Part shown: piece by piece, positions 41,496 through 48,733 of the stretch
Position numbering within the stretch: the stretch's first letter is position 1
Layout of the letters: the number at the start of each line of letters is the position of its first letter
IMG/VR virus record: IMGVR_UViG_3300036790_000194
Coordinates: 1-62,329 of that record
DNA: 62,329 nucleotides
Source of the DNA: a virus
Strand: one strand, 5' to 3'
Program-made: the position numbers and the translations under genes
Notes under the pieces: generated by a model
Told to the model about the DNA's origin: nothing
Seen by the model: only the letters and a program-made list of their open reading frames with translations
Database searches by the model: none

Positions 41496-41653
41496 ATGAA
41501 AACGACGCCACTCTACACCCCACCTCCAGCGCCAGCTCGCTCCGCGTCACGCTACGTGCGGGCATCGCATTCAGCCTCGCCTTCTATGCGGCGCTATATT
41601 TCGGCATCCGTCCGCTGTTCTGGCTTGTGCAGGTGATTGGGAGGGCGTTGTGA
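41496..41653 (+). pseudogene. Small membrane protein with apparent frameshift
   Basis: ATG 41496 starts MKTTPLYTPPPAPARSASRYV in one frame, but the sequence after it continues sensibly only in the -1 frame: a transmembrane helix GIAFSLAFYAALYFGIRPLF and a terminal VQVIGRAL ending at 41653. Together they look like one basic-headed one-pass protein of about 53 residues, broken by a one-base shift. This may be real decay, a sequencing slip, or a programmed shift (no slippery heptamer found). The stop overlaps the next gene's start. Confidence 0.4.
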
Positions 41654-41952
41654 GCGAAGCAGGGCAGGCGCAAGTATTGATCGTGAGAAGCCCGAAGCCC
41701 GCACGGTTTCCGGCCTACACGATTGAAAGCGAGGCGGGTGAAGTGTTGGCGAGTGTGCCGATTACGGCCAGCGGAAATTCTCACAAACTGGCCTTAGCTA
41801 TGGCCGCAGCGCCAGAGTTACTGACTGTCTGCCAATGGCTTGAAGCGCATTGCCGTGTTGAAACCGGGACTAAAGGCGCGGCCCATGCCGAGGAAGGTCA
41901 GCGCATCCGCCTCGCGCTTCAGGCCGCTATCGCCAAAGCCACAGGTGAATAG
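41650..41952 (+). CDS. Small hypothetical protein
   Basis: 100 residues from GTG 41650, overlapping the previous stop. Contains FPAYTIESEAGEVLASVP (strand-turn), LALAMAAAPELLTVCQWLEAHC and QAAIAKATGE. Similar short phage proteins follow early promoters; function unknown. Confidence 0.55.
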   Translation: MSEAGQAQVLIVRSPKPARFPAYTIESEAGEVLASVPITASGNSHKLALAMAAAPELLTVCQWLEAHCRVETGTKGAAHAEEGQRIRLALQAAIAKATGE

Positions 41953-42188
41953 TGAGCTACAATCCCAAAATCGAAATCAAATACCGCATAGAGTGCCGGA
42001 CTAGCTTAGGTGTTCGCGCATCTGAGTTTGACGACACCGGCGATGCCCACTTGGAATCCGTCGCCTACGATCTGGTCAAAGAATATGTCGCCAGCGAGAT
42101 TTCAATTTACATCGAAAACCTCCCTCGCGTGGTTGCGGAAATACGTGAGGCGCTGAGGCTGCGGAAGGAAGAGGAAGATGACCGATAA
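41952..42188 (+). CDS. Small hypothetical protein
   Basis: 78 residues from GTG 41952, sharing one base with the previous TAG. A beta-strand start (KIEIKYRIECRTSLGV) precedes a long helix (DLVKEYVASEISIYIENLPRVVAEIREAL). No known family. Confidence 0.5.
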   Translation: MSYNPKIEIKYRIECRTSLGVRASEFDDTGDAHLESVAYDLVKEYVASEISIYIENLPRVVAEIREALRLRKEEEDDR

Positions 42189-42534
42189 AACAGACGAGAA
42201 CCCGCTCAACCCCGTGCGGGATAATATAGGCGACGCCCCCGTCGCGCCCGCTCATGGCATCGCCAGCCTCGCGCTTGCGTTGGCGCTTAAGTACCATGAC
42301 ATCAACACCATCCAAGACGGGACGCTTTATCAACAATATAAGCTGGAAGGTCGCAACATGCGCGATCTTCATCTCGACATGGTGTTTGAAACTGCTATCG
42401 CGATGGAAAGACACCTTTTGGCTTCTTCGCAGAGAATTGCCGCGATTGTCGTTGAGGCATTGGAAATTTCTGTCGATGAGGAAGTGGGGCCTCAGTCTGA
42501 TGGGAAGCTGGAAGATGAGGAAGCGGACCAATGA
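42178..42534 (+). CDS. Hypothetical protein
   Basis: 118 residues; ATG 42178 overlaps the previous gene by 11 bases. The middle (HGIASLALALALKYHDINTIQ, then LHLDMVFETAIAMERHLLA) is helical; the C-terminus is acidic. Unknown. Confidence 0.5.
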   Translation: MTDKTDENPLNPVRDNIGDAPVAPAHGIASLALALALKYHDINTIQDGTLYQQYKLEGRNMRDLHLDMVFETAIAMERHLLASSQRIAAIVVEALEISVDEEVGPQSDGKLEDEEADQ

Positions 42535-42749
42535 GAAAACCAATCGGAGTATTCTGCGGCGCGCTAACCTTCATATGGGGGCTGGGCGTGTTCGGGCATT
42601 ATTGGATGGATGATTTGCTCCCCCATAATGGGGGGCTAGAACAAGACCCGTGGTGGGGCTTTCCAGGCTTTATGTCGGGCGCTTTAATTATCGCCTTTAT
42701 ATCTCTTGTTCTCGGTGCCGCTATTGCACTTTCTGGTAACCGCAAATGA
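42531..42749 (+). CDS. Small two-pass membrane protein
   Basis: 72 residues with two transmembrane segments (IGVFCGALTFIWGLGVFG and MSGALIIAFISLVLGAAIAL) around a DPWW loop. ATGA overlap with the gene before. Could affect the host envelope or superinfection; no direct evidence. Confidence 0.55.
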   Translation: MRKPIGVFCGALTFIWGLGVFGHYWMDDLLPHNGGLEQDPWWGFPGFMSGALIIAFISLVLGAAIALSGNRK

Positions 42750-42943
42750 CCGCATCTATAACCTTTGGTCCCCGTCACCCCGCCTATCTCGCGGGCCATG
42801 AACGCTGCAAGAACCCCACTGGTGAAGGCAATCCGTACCCAGTCGGATCGGATGACTACGCGATGTGGCGGCTGGGCTTTACGGACATGCTCACCTTCAT
42901 GCGCGCTACGGGGCGGTCGGAGATTGAGGATGTGGTGGAATGA
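42746..42943 (+). CDS. RMF/CrpP-like small protein
   Basis: 65 residues: HPAYLAGHERCKNPTGEGNPYPVGSDDYAMWRLGFTDM matches the short Rmf/CrpP-type pattern (AYxxGxxA, NPYPxGSxxYxxWxxGF). In bacteria such proteins bind ribosomes (RMF); in some phages and plasmids related peptides are of uncertain function. Placed in an early operon. Confidence 0.6.
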   Translation: MTASITFGPRHPAYLAGHERCKNPTGEGNPYPVGSDDYAMWRLGFTDMLTFMRATGRSEIEDVVE

Positions 42944-43092
42944 TGTGCCCTGACGAGCAGCCCACGATGCCATATTCGCGGCCCGTCAAAACCGGGATGT
43001 TTTGCGAGGATTGTCCGCCACCGAATTATCCGACAGATAAAACGCGATGTGAGGAATGCCCGCGTAGATCAACAGATAGGAAATTCCCATGA
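42940..43092 (+). CDS. Cys-rich small protein
   Basis: 50 residues with MMCPDEQ, GMFCEDCPPP and TRCEECPRR, giving CxxC-like pairs of a zinc ribbon. It overlaps both neighbours (ATGATG start and ATGA end), supporting translation. Not recognised. Confidence 0.5.
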   Translation: MMCPDEQPTMPYSRPVKTGMFCEDCPPPNYPTDKTRCEECPRRSTDRKFP

Positions 43093-43301
43093 GCGACGAT
43101 GCGGTGCGCGCGGAGAACGAAGCGTGTGCTGAGATTGCAGATATGCAGCGAACTGCCGCTCAACGCGAGCGCGAGGCGAAAAAGATTCCATTGTATCTAC
43201 AGACCGATGGCTACGAAGAAATCGTTGCCGAAGAACGCGGCGAACGCATTGCGAGCGATACTATCGCCCAAGCCATACGCGCGCGGATGGAGGGGAAGTG
43301 A
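43089..43301 (+). CDS. Small helical protein
   Basis: 70 residues, helical and charged (VRAENEACAEIADMQRTAAQREREAK, GERIASDTIAQAIRARM). TGATG junction to the next gene. Unknown. Confidence 0.5.
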   Translation: MSDDAVRAENEACAEIADMQRTAAQREREAKKIPLYLQTDGYEEIVAEERGERIASDTIAQAIRARMEGK

Positions 43302-43477
43302 TGAGCGACTTCGCCTACACATATTTCCCCTACGAAGATGACGATGACGATCTTTGCTGGCACGAGGAATACGACATGGACATTCTGGCTGGGCGCGCCA
43401 GTTGTTATCAATGCGGACACGTTTGGTTTGCATCCGAAGCCGAGTGGCAATCTTACATCAGGGCGTACACGCCATGA
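43301..43477 (+). CDS. Small acidic protein with CxxC motif
   Basis: 58 residues: MSDFAYTYFPYEDDDDDLCW, then GRASCYQCGHVWFASEAEW, a likely zinc knuckle. Its stop overlaps the ATG of the next gene. Too short to place in a family. Confidence 0.5.
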   Translation: MSDFAYTYFPYEDDDDDLCWHEEYDMDILAGRASCYQCGHVWFASEAEWQSYIRAYTP

Positions 43478-43692
43478 ACTTCACAGCCACATGCTACAAT
43501 CCCGTCACCAAAAAAACCGCCTCATCATCCGTTGACGATCTGGAAGGCGCACAAACGCGCGCGAGGGTATTGCGCACGATGGAGCCGCTTGCCGACCGTA
43601 CGAAATGCAAGCGGCAGGTGCGCGGCGGGACGAAGGTTTGGGAGCTTCGCAAGGTTGTGGGGCGAGAATTTTGGAAGGAAAGTGGGAGCTAA
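43474..43692 (+). CDS. Small hypothetical protein
   Basis: 72 residues starting MNFTATCYNPVTKKTASS; a basic middle (RTKCKRQVRGGTKVWELRK) suggests nucleic-acid contact. ATGA overlap. Unknown. Confidence 0.5.
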   Translation: MNFTATCYNPVTKKTASSSVDDLEGAQTRARVLRTMEPLADRTKCKRQVRGGTKVWELRKVVGREFWKESGS

Positions 43693-44079
43693 ATGTTGAA
43701 AGAACAGATCGTTGCCGAGATCATGAAGTTGGTACGCCCAGCGATGATCCCGATGGACCATAAGCCGACGATTGACGAAATTGAGAAGATGCTCAATTCG
43801 GACAATCCGAAGCGAATTAGCATCGCGCCCGATGGAAGCGCCGTGATGGAAGCGCCGTCGCATACTGTTGGCGACATTGCTGACGCCGTTCTACGGATCG
43901 TAGGCGATGTTCGGGCGGCAACGCTTCGTGAGGCTATGGGCAAAGTGCAGGCCGATTGCGCCGTCTGCGGTGGAAGCGGCCACGCGCATGACAGTACGCC
44001 AGACGATCCCATGCAGTGCGAATATTGCGGCCGACCGAACAGCGCAATACACGAATTGCTCACTACCACCAACACCTAG
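43693..44079 (+). CDS. Small protein with C-terminal zinc ribbon
   Basis: 128 residues; a helical N-terminal half (LKEQIVAEIMKLVRPAM, DEIEKMLNSD) and CAVCGGSGHAHDS with CEYCGRPNSAIHE, forming a four-Cys zinc ribbon. Role unknown. Confidence 0.55.
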   Translation: MLKEQIVAEIMKLVRPAMIPMDHKPTIDEIEKMLNSDNPKRISIAPDGSAVMEAPSHTVGDIADAVLRIVGDVRAATLREAMGKVQADCAVCGGSGHAHDSTPDDPMQCEYCGRPNSAIHELLTTTNT

Positions 44080-44088
44080 GAGAAAATC

Positions 44089-44301
44089 ATGAGCGAAGAA
44101 AAGAAAACAGCACCCGGCTATATCGTCACGCTATCCGTCTGGGTGCCTGCCGATCCAAACGACCATGAAGAAATGGTTCGTGCGGCGAAGATTGTTCCGG
44201 CGCTTAAGACGCTGAAGTTCGAGGATATTGAATCCCTCGAAGGCGCAAAGCTGGAAATCATCGAAGCCAAATCGCGGCATGTTTCAAAGCGGGCGGTCTG
44301 A
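44089..44301 (+). CDS. Small hypothetical protein
   Basis: 70 residues: APGYIVTLSVWVPADPNDHEEMVRAAKIVPALKTL with alternating strands and a helix. AGGAG precedes the ATG. Unknown. Confidence 0.5.
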   Translation: MSEEKKTAPGYIVTLSVWVPADPNDHEEMVRAAKIVPALKTLKFEDIESLEGAKLEIIEAKSRHVSKRAV

Positions 44302-44302
44302 G

Positions 44303-44689
44303 ATGAGCGAAGCTTTCTTGATCGGCGGCGGCAAGATTCATCGCCTCATCGGCCAACGCGGCGAAACGCCAGAATGTACGGGTGCGAAATTCAAGCGTGG
44401 CGATATTGTGAAGGTTCGCCGAAACAAGCGCGTCGGCCACTTCCCGGACGAACTCATCGTATTGGTCGCGATACCGCCTGGATTTTCGCCGGATGATGCA
44501 CTTGCCGATCTTACGGGGTCGCCGCGCCCATTAATGAAGCGGGTCGGCGCGCGCAGCATCACATACATCCTTTGTCGGAAAGGCGATGAAAGACCATACT
44601 TTTGCTCCGAGCGCGATATTCTTCCGAGTGGCAAAGAGTCTGTTGAAATCGGCACCATTTCGCGATCAGTGGATGGCTATAATGGGTAA
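44303..44689 (+). CDS. Small beta-barrel-like protein
   Basis: 128 residues from ATG 44303. GAKFKRGDIVKVRRNKRVGHFPDELIVLVAIPPGFSPDD, then SITYILCRKGDERPYFCSERDI, suggests a small SH3/beta-barrel domain. No family assigned. Confidence 0.5.
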   Translation: MSEAFLIGGGKIHRLIGQRGETPECTGAKFKRGDIVKVRRNKRVGHFPDELIVLVAIPPGFSPDDALADLTGSPRPLMKRVGARSITYILCRKGDERPYFCSERDILPSGKESVEIGTISRSVDGYNG

Positions 44690-44861
44690 CACGAATGCCT
44701 TGGCCCACGACCTTGCCGCCACGAGCGAGCAATTCGTCACGTTGCAGCGGATGCTCAAGGCCGAACAGGATTCTATTTTCCGCCGCGCCCTGTTCGCCTC
44801 TGTCGATGTTGCGGAGACGCGGTATGAGGAAGCTAAGGCGAAGTGGGCGATGCGCACATGA
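44682..44861 (+). CDS. Small helical protein
   Basis: 59 residues from ATG 44682, overlapping the previous TAA; helical with LAATSEQFVTLQRMLKAEQD. An earlier in-frame ATG at 44673 is possible. Confidence 0.5.
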   Translation: MGNTNALAHDLAATSEQFVTLQRMLKAEQDSIFRRALFASVDVAETRYEEAKAKWAMRT

Positions 44862-45058
44862 CCGACATCACCCGCCTGCGCAAAACCTACGAAACCTCCG
44901 TCCAATCCTGCGACGGGGCACATGCGAACTTGCTCGACGAAAGCTCGCCGCACGATCAGCCATCGCGCCTCAATTTCTTCCGGTCGGCATACGGGAACAA
45001 ACTCAAGTGTCACGCTGATTGGCGGAATGCGGTGAAGGAAGCTGAGGTGGCGCGATGA
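44858..45058 (+). CDS. Small hypothetical protein
   Basis: 66 residues from ATG 44858 (ATGA overlap). Sequence MTDITRLRKTYETSVQSC with a charged C-terminal half. Unknown. Confidence 0.5.
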   Translation: MTDITRLRKTYETSVQSCDGAHANLLDESSPHDQPSRLNFFRSAYGNKLKCHADWRNAVKEAEVAR

Positions 45059-45231
45059 GTCGTCACAAAGTCAATGATGTGCGCTACGATCAGCACAGCA
45101 AATTCACAATCATGGCTATTGCAAATGGTTGGATTATGGCCCGTCGCCCCGACTGTATGCCCTTTGTGGTCAAAGAAGTAGATTGGGCGAATTACTCCGT
45201 GGTCCCATGCGAAAAATACATATCAGAATGA
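45055..45231 (+). CDS. Small hypothetical protein
   Basis: 58 residues from ATG 45055, overlapping the neighbour's stop: MSRHKVNDVRYDQHSKFTIM, then ANGWIMARRPDCMPFVVKEVDW. Beta-rich, with a conserved WxxxxRPxxxPFV look seen in small phage proteins. Unknown. Confidence 0.5.
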   Translation: MSRHKVNDVRYDQHSKFTIMAIANGWIMARRPDCMPFVVKEVDWANYSVVPCEKYISE

Positions 45232-45443
45232 CCAAGAACACACTCGGCCTTCGTATCCGCCATTTCCGCGAGCGCAAGAGATTGAGCCTTTCTGAGGCGG
45301 CGCGGCAGATCGGGTGTTCAAAGGGCCACCTTTGGGAACTTGAGGCCGATATTCAGGACAATCCGGGCCTGAAAATACTTGTTGCAATGTGCGGAGTGTT
45401 CGGTATATCGTTACGGACGCTTTTGAGAGGCTTAGTTCCGTGA
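45228..45443 (+). CDS. XRE-family HTH regulator
   Basis: 71 residues from ATG 45228 (ATGA). LGLRIRHFRERKRLSLSEAARQIGCSKGHLWELEADIQDNPGLKIL is a clear Cro/CI-type HTH. Placed in the early operon before the RecE-like nuclease, so likely a phage transcription regulator. Confidence 0.75.
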   Translation: MTKNTLGLRIRHFRERKRLSLSEAARQIGCSKGHLWELEADIQDNPGLKILVAMCGVFGISLRTLLRGLVP

Positions 45444-46372
45444 CCATAACACCAGGCATCCACGATCTTACGAAGGATGCGTACTTTGCTGACCCGACTG
45501 CGGAACCTTCGCTATCGGCCTCGATCATCAAAATCCTGATTACCGAAACGCCGATCCACGCATGGACCGCCCATCCCCGGCTCAACCCCAATTACGAGCG
45601 CACAGAGGAAGACAAGTTCGACCTTGGCAACGCCGCACATGCGCTGATGCTGCACGATCCGCAAGCCTTCTCCATCCTGCAATTCGACAACTGGCGGACC
45701 AAGGACGCGCAGAATGCGAAGGCCGAGGCGCGCAAGGCCGGGAAAATCCCGATGCTGGCCGACAATTGGCAGCGCGTCTGCGATATGGTTGAGGCTGGCC
45801 GCGCCCAATTGCTGCAACACCGTGACGCCAGCGAGGCATTCGCCAACGGCAAAGGCGAGCAGACGATCATCTGGCAGGAAGGCGCGACTTGGTTCCGGTC
45901 AAAGCTCGACTGGATGCCTGACAAGCCGACGATCTTCTACGATTACAAAACCACCGGCTCCGCCGATCCCGACACATGGCAGAAAATCGCGTTTCAAACC
46001 GGCGCCGACATTCAAGCGGCTTTCTATCGTCGCGGAATCAGGGCTTTAGAACTCGCACGCAATCCGAGAATGCGGTTTGTGGTTCAGGAAACGACGGAGC
46101 CTTACGCGCTTTCTGTCTGCGAATTCTCCCCGGAATCTCTTGAACTCGCCGACCGCCGCATCGGGCACGCGATCAAGAAATGGGAATGGTGCATGAAGCA
46201 TCACGAGTGGCCCGGATACCCCGACCGCACCGTTACGCTGGAAGCACCGCCGTGGCATGAATCGCAATTGATGGCTCGCGAACAACGTGACGCGGACCTC
46301 GCCAAGCAGTTGGGCGCGAAAGACGATATCGAGCTTTTGGCGTTCGCGATGAAAATGCAGAGCCCAATCTAG
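45440..46372 (+). CDS. RecE-like PD-(D/E)XK exonuclease (DUF3799-type)
   Basis: 310 residues from GTG 45440 (GTGA overlap). The domain begins LSASIIKILITETPIHAW as in RecE/ExoVIII C-terminal nucleases; active-site elements are FDLGNAAHALMLHD (His-containing helix), RSKLDWM (acidic D), YDYKTTGSADPD (D-x-K) with a following helix AFQTGADIQAAFYRRG. It probably makes 3' overhangs for annealing, with the Sak4-like ATPase two genes away. Confidence 0.75.
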   Translation: MTITPGIHDLTKDAYFADPTAEPSLSASIIKILITETPIHAWTAHPRLNPNYERTEEDKFDLGNAAHALMLHDPQAFSILQFDNWRTKDAQNAKAEARKAGKIPMLADNWQRVCDMVEAGRAQLLQHRDASEAFANGKGEQTIIWQEGATWFRSKLDWMPDKPTIFYDYKTTGSADPDTWQKIAFQTGADIQAAFYRRGIRALELARNPRMRFVVQETTEPYALSVCEFSPESLELADRRIGHAIKKWEWCMKHHEWPGYPDRTVTLEAPPWHESQLMAREQRDADLAKQLGAKDDIELLAFAMKMQSPI

Positions 46373-46382
46373 GATTGTGAAT

Positions 46383-46580
46383 ATGGCGCACGCGCATCTG
46401 TGGAATAATCTGCCGCCCGATGAGCGGTCACGCCTCTACCCATGGATATTGGAGGCTCACATTCTGCACCTTACGCAGACGCGCTTTATGATCGTGGCCG
46501 CGCACGAGGCGCTTTTGCGCAGTCTGGATAGTCAGATTGCGAATATTCGCTCCGATCTCCAGAAAGTAACTCACACATGA
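46383..46580 (+). CDS. Small hypothetical protein
   Basis: 65 residues from ATG 46383 (AGGAT upstream; GTG 46377 is possible). Helical: LYPWILEAHILHLTQTRFMIV, DSQIANIRSDLQKV. Unknown. Confidence 0.5.
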   Translation: MAHAHLWNNLPPDERSRLYPWILEAHILHLTQTRFMIVAAHEALLRSLDSQIANIRSDLQKVTHT

Positions 46581-46624
46581 CTTTTACAATTCGCCCCGCC
46601 GCAGCCGAGTTGATGCCGACATGA
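46577..46624 (+). pseudogene. Truncated 5' end of Sak4-like gene
   Basis: MTFTIRPAAAELMPT plus stop, 15 codons. It closely resembles the first codons of the Sak4-like ATPase (MTFAIRPATPELTPI) starting at 47178, but ends at the TGA formed in the HNH gene start. Read as the original start of the ATPase, cut off when the HNH gene inserted; it still overlaps its upstream gene by ATGA. Confidence 0.6.
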
Positions 46625-47181
46625 AAAAGCCCTTCGAGAATAATAGGGTTTGTCAGAAATGCGGAGTGGAATTTCGCACGAAGCCATCCAATCTCGCAAA
46701 GTTCTGTGGCCTTGCGTGCAAGGCGTCGGCACACAGAACCAGAAAAAAAAACGATCCTCGCCCATGTATAGTTTGTGGAACCATGTTCACTCCGGCACGC
46801 CATCGCGGAAATGCGAAATTTTTCTCCAAGTCGTGCATTTGGAAGGCGACAAAGGGACCAGAATTTAACGCCAAAATCGCGCGCGAATTCGCAAAGGAAA
46901 GTGGCGATAGACAGCGCGGTCGCGGAGACGGCAAGTCATATCGAAAGATGAATGGCCATCATGAACATCGCATCGTCGCCGAACAGAAGACTGGTCGCCC
47001 GATTGAGAAATCGGAAGTCGTTCATCATGTGGACGGAAATCGTCTGAATAACGATCCGTCAAACCTTGTCGTGATAACTCGCGCCCAACACATGCGAGAG
47101 CACGGGCTTGGAATTCCTGGTGTAACCCCACCGCACGAACCTTGGAAGCTTCGCGGCAAGAATAAAAGGAAATCTCCGTGA
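46621..47181 (+). CDS. HNH homing endonuclease
   Basis: 186 residues. N-terminal zinc fingers (CQKCGVEFRTKPSNLAKFCGLAC, then CIVCGTMFTPARHRGNAKFF), a basic linker, and a C-terminal HNH_3-type motif HHEHRIVAEQKTGRPIEKSEVVHHVDGNRLNNDPSNLVVITRAQHMREH. Such freestanding phage HNH endonucleases home into genes. Here it sits between a broken and a rebuilt 5' end of the Sak4-like gene. Confidence 0.8.
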   Translation: MKKPFENNRVCQKCGVEFRTKPSNLAKFCGLACKASAHRTRKKNDPRPCIVCGTMFTPARHRGNAKFFSKSCIWKATKGPEFNAKIAREFAKESGDRQRGRGDGKSYRKMNGHHEHRIVAEQKTGRPIEKSEVVHHVDGNRLNNDPSNLVVITRAQHMREHGLGIPGVTPPHEPWKLRGKNKRKSP

Positions 47182-48176
47182 CCTTTGCGATCCGCCCTGC
47201 AACGCCTGAGTTGACGCCAATCCTCATAGGACTCGTAGGTAGTTCAGGATCTGGCAAAACTCTATCTGCATTGCGTCTCGCGCATGGTATTCGAGAAGTT
47301 GTCGGTGGAGAAGTGGGTCTGATCGACACAGAGGGGCGTCGCGGCCTGCGTTATGCCGACAAGACAAAGTTTCCGAGCTTCAACTATAAATATCTGGAAT
47401 TTCTGCCGCCGTTTGCGTCGGATCGGTTCAGCGAAGCCATCGCTGCCATGTATGCGACAGGGGTCAAGACAATTATAATAGATTCCCTATCGTTGGAACA
47501 TGAAGGAGCGGGCGGCTACCTCGAATACCACGTGGCCGAACTCGACCGCATGGCGGGCAACGATTACAAAAAGCGCGAGAAGATGACGTTCACGGCCCGG
47601 ATCAAGCCTGCCGCCGCGCGTCGCCGCCTCATCAATTCGTTTCTCCAAGTGCCGGTGAATTTCATCTTCTGCTTTCGCGCCAAGGAAAAACTCAAGATTG
47701 TCACTGGCGGCGCACCGATACCGCTAGGCTGGCAGGCAATCGCCGGAGATGAGTTCGTTTATGAAATGATCGCGCGGTGCCTCTTGCCGCCGGGCGCGAA
47801 GGGCGTGCCCGACTGGAGCGATGCCGCATTCGCGCATGGTACTGCGAAGCGCGATGATCAGGACAGGGCGCTCTTTCCCGATGGCACGCAGCTTTCCGAG
47901 GAAATCGGCCGCAATATCGCATTGACCTATAGCGGCAAGGATGTGCGGCCTCGGCAGACTGCGGAAGCGAAAGCGTCCACGGCTGGTACGCAAGACGCGG
48001 AGGGTGCCGATCTGCAGAGTGCCGGTGATGAAGTGGCGCGGAAAGGCGTCGTGGCCGTCAGAACGTGGTGGCAGAATTTAACCCCGCGCCAGCAAAATCT
48101 CGTCACGAAAACCTACCTTGATGACGTTCTGAAACCCGCCGCCGAGAGTGCCGATAAGGAAATGTTTGGGGAATAA
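47178..48176 (+). CDS. Sak4-like RecA-fold ATPase (AAA_24-type)
   Basis: 332 residues from GTG 47178 (overlaps the HNH stop). Walker A is GSSGSGKT at 21-28; VKTIIIDSLSLEHEG is Walker B; KMTFTARIKPAAARRRLINSFLQVPVNFIFCFRAKEKLK follows, as in Sak4-type phage recombinases and AAA_24 proteins. C-terminal 70 residues are disordered, then TWWQNLTPRQQNLVTKTYLDDVL. It probably promotes single-strand annealing with the RecE-like nuclease. Confidence 0.65.
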   Translation: MTFAIRPATPELTPILIGLVGSSGSGKTLSALRLAHGIREVVGGEVGLIDTEGRRGLRYADKTKFPSFNYKYLEFLPPFASDRFSEAIAAMYATGVKTIIIDSLSLEHEGAGGYLEYHVAELDRMAGNDYKKREKMTFTARIKPAAARRRLINSFLQVPVNFIFCFRAKEKLKIVTGGAPIPLGWQAIAGDEFVYEMIARCLLPPGAKGVPDWSDAAFAHGTAKRDDQDRALFPDGTQLSEEIGRNIALTYSGKDVRPRQTAEAKASTAGTQDAEGADLQSAGDEVARKGVVAVRTWWQNLTPRQQNLVTKTYLDDVLKPAAESADKEMFGE

Positions 48177-48202
48177 ATCGCATTCACATGGAGGTTAATA
48201 CA

Positions 48203-48703
48203 ATGAAGTTCCTTCTTTCTGCTATATCACTCCTCGCCTTTCTTGCATGGGCCGCGGCCCGCATAGCTCTCGGCATTCAATTCAATATTGGATGTAACGA
48301 TTATATTTCGCAGGCCGCTTCATCCCCCGATCCATCCATCGCGGCCCAACGTCTGGATGCGGCGATTTCGTATGCAGATGCGCACAATCTGACATCTGGC
48401 AACACAGGAATTTTCTTCACCTTCCCTAAAAACGATGTCGGATTCTGGTACAAGCGCCTGACCGATAGCCGCGCAATTCTGCGCGCGTTGCCGCCTGGCG
48501 ATGCGCCGCTTGAAGTCTCAAACACATTGATGCGTGTTCGGGAAACCCTTGTCGAAGGCGGCAAAGACGGGGACGCGGTTGTAAGCCCATCTGGAATTTC
48601 AGCCTTTCCAGATAACGCCGCATTCTTCTGGTGGGGCGCGGTATCGTTTTTCGCGCTCCTGCTTTTCACGGCGCTGGCGGCCGTTGAATCCGACCCGTTC
48701 TGA
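48203..48703 (+). CDS. Two-pass membrane protein
   Basis: 166 residues from ATG 48203 (GGAGG nine bases upstream). Signal-anchor-like N-terminus (KFLLSAISLLAFLAWAAARIAL), a periplasmic domain (about 105 residues) with AISYADAHNLTSGNTGIFF, and a C-terminal TM (AAFFWWGAVSFFALLLFTALA). Such proteins occur in phages of alphaproteobacteria; role unknown. Confidence 0.55.
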   Translation: MKFLLSAISLLAFLAWAAARIALGIQFNIGCNDYISQAASSPDPSIAAQRLDAAISYADAHNLTSGNTGIFFTFPKNDVGFWYKRLTDSRAILRALPPGDAPLEVSNTLMRVRETLVEGGKDGDAVVSPSGISAFPDNAAFFWWGAVSFFALLLFTALAAVESDPF

Positions 48704-48733
48704 AATATAGACCACACACAAGGAAAACCAGTC

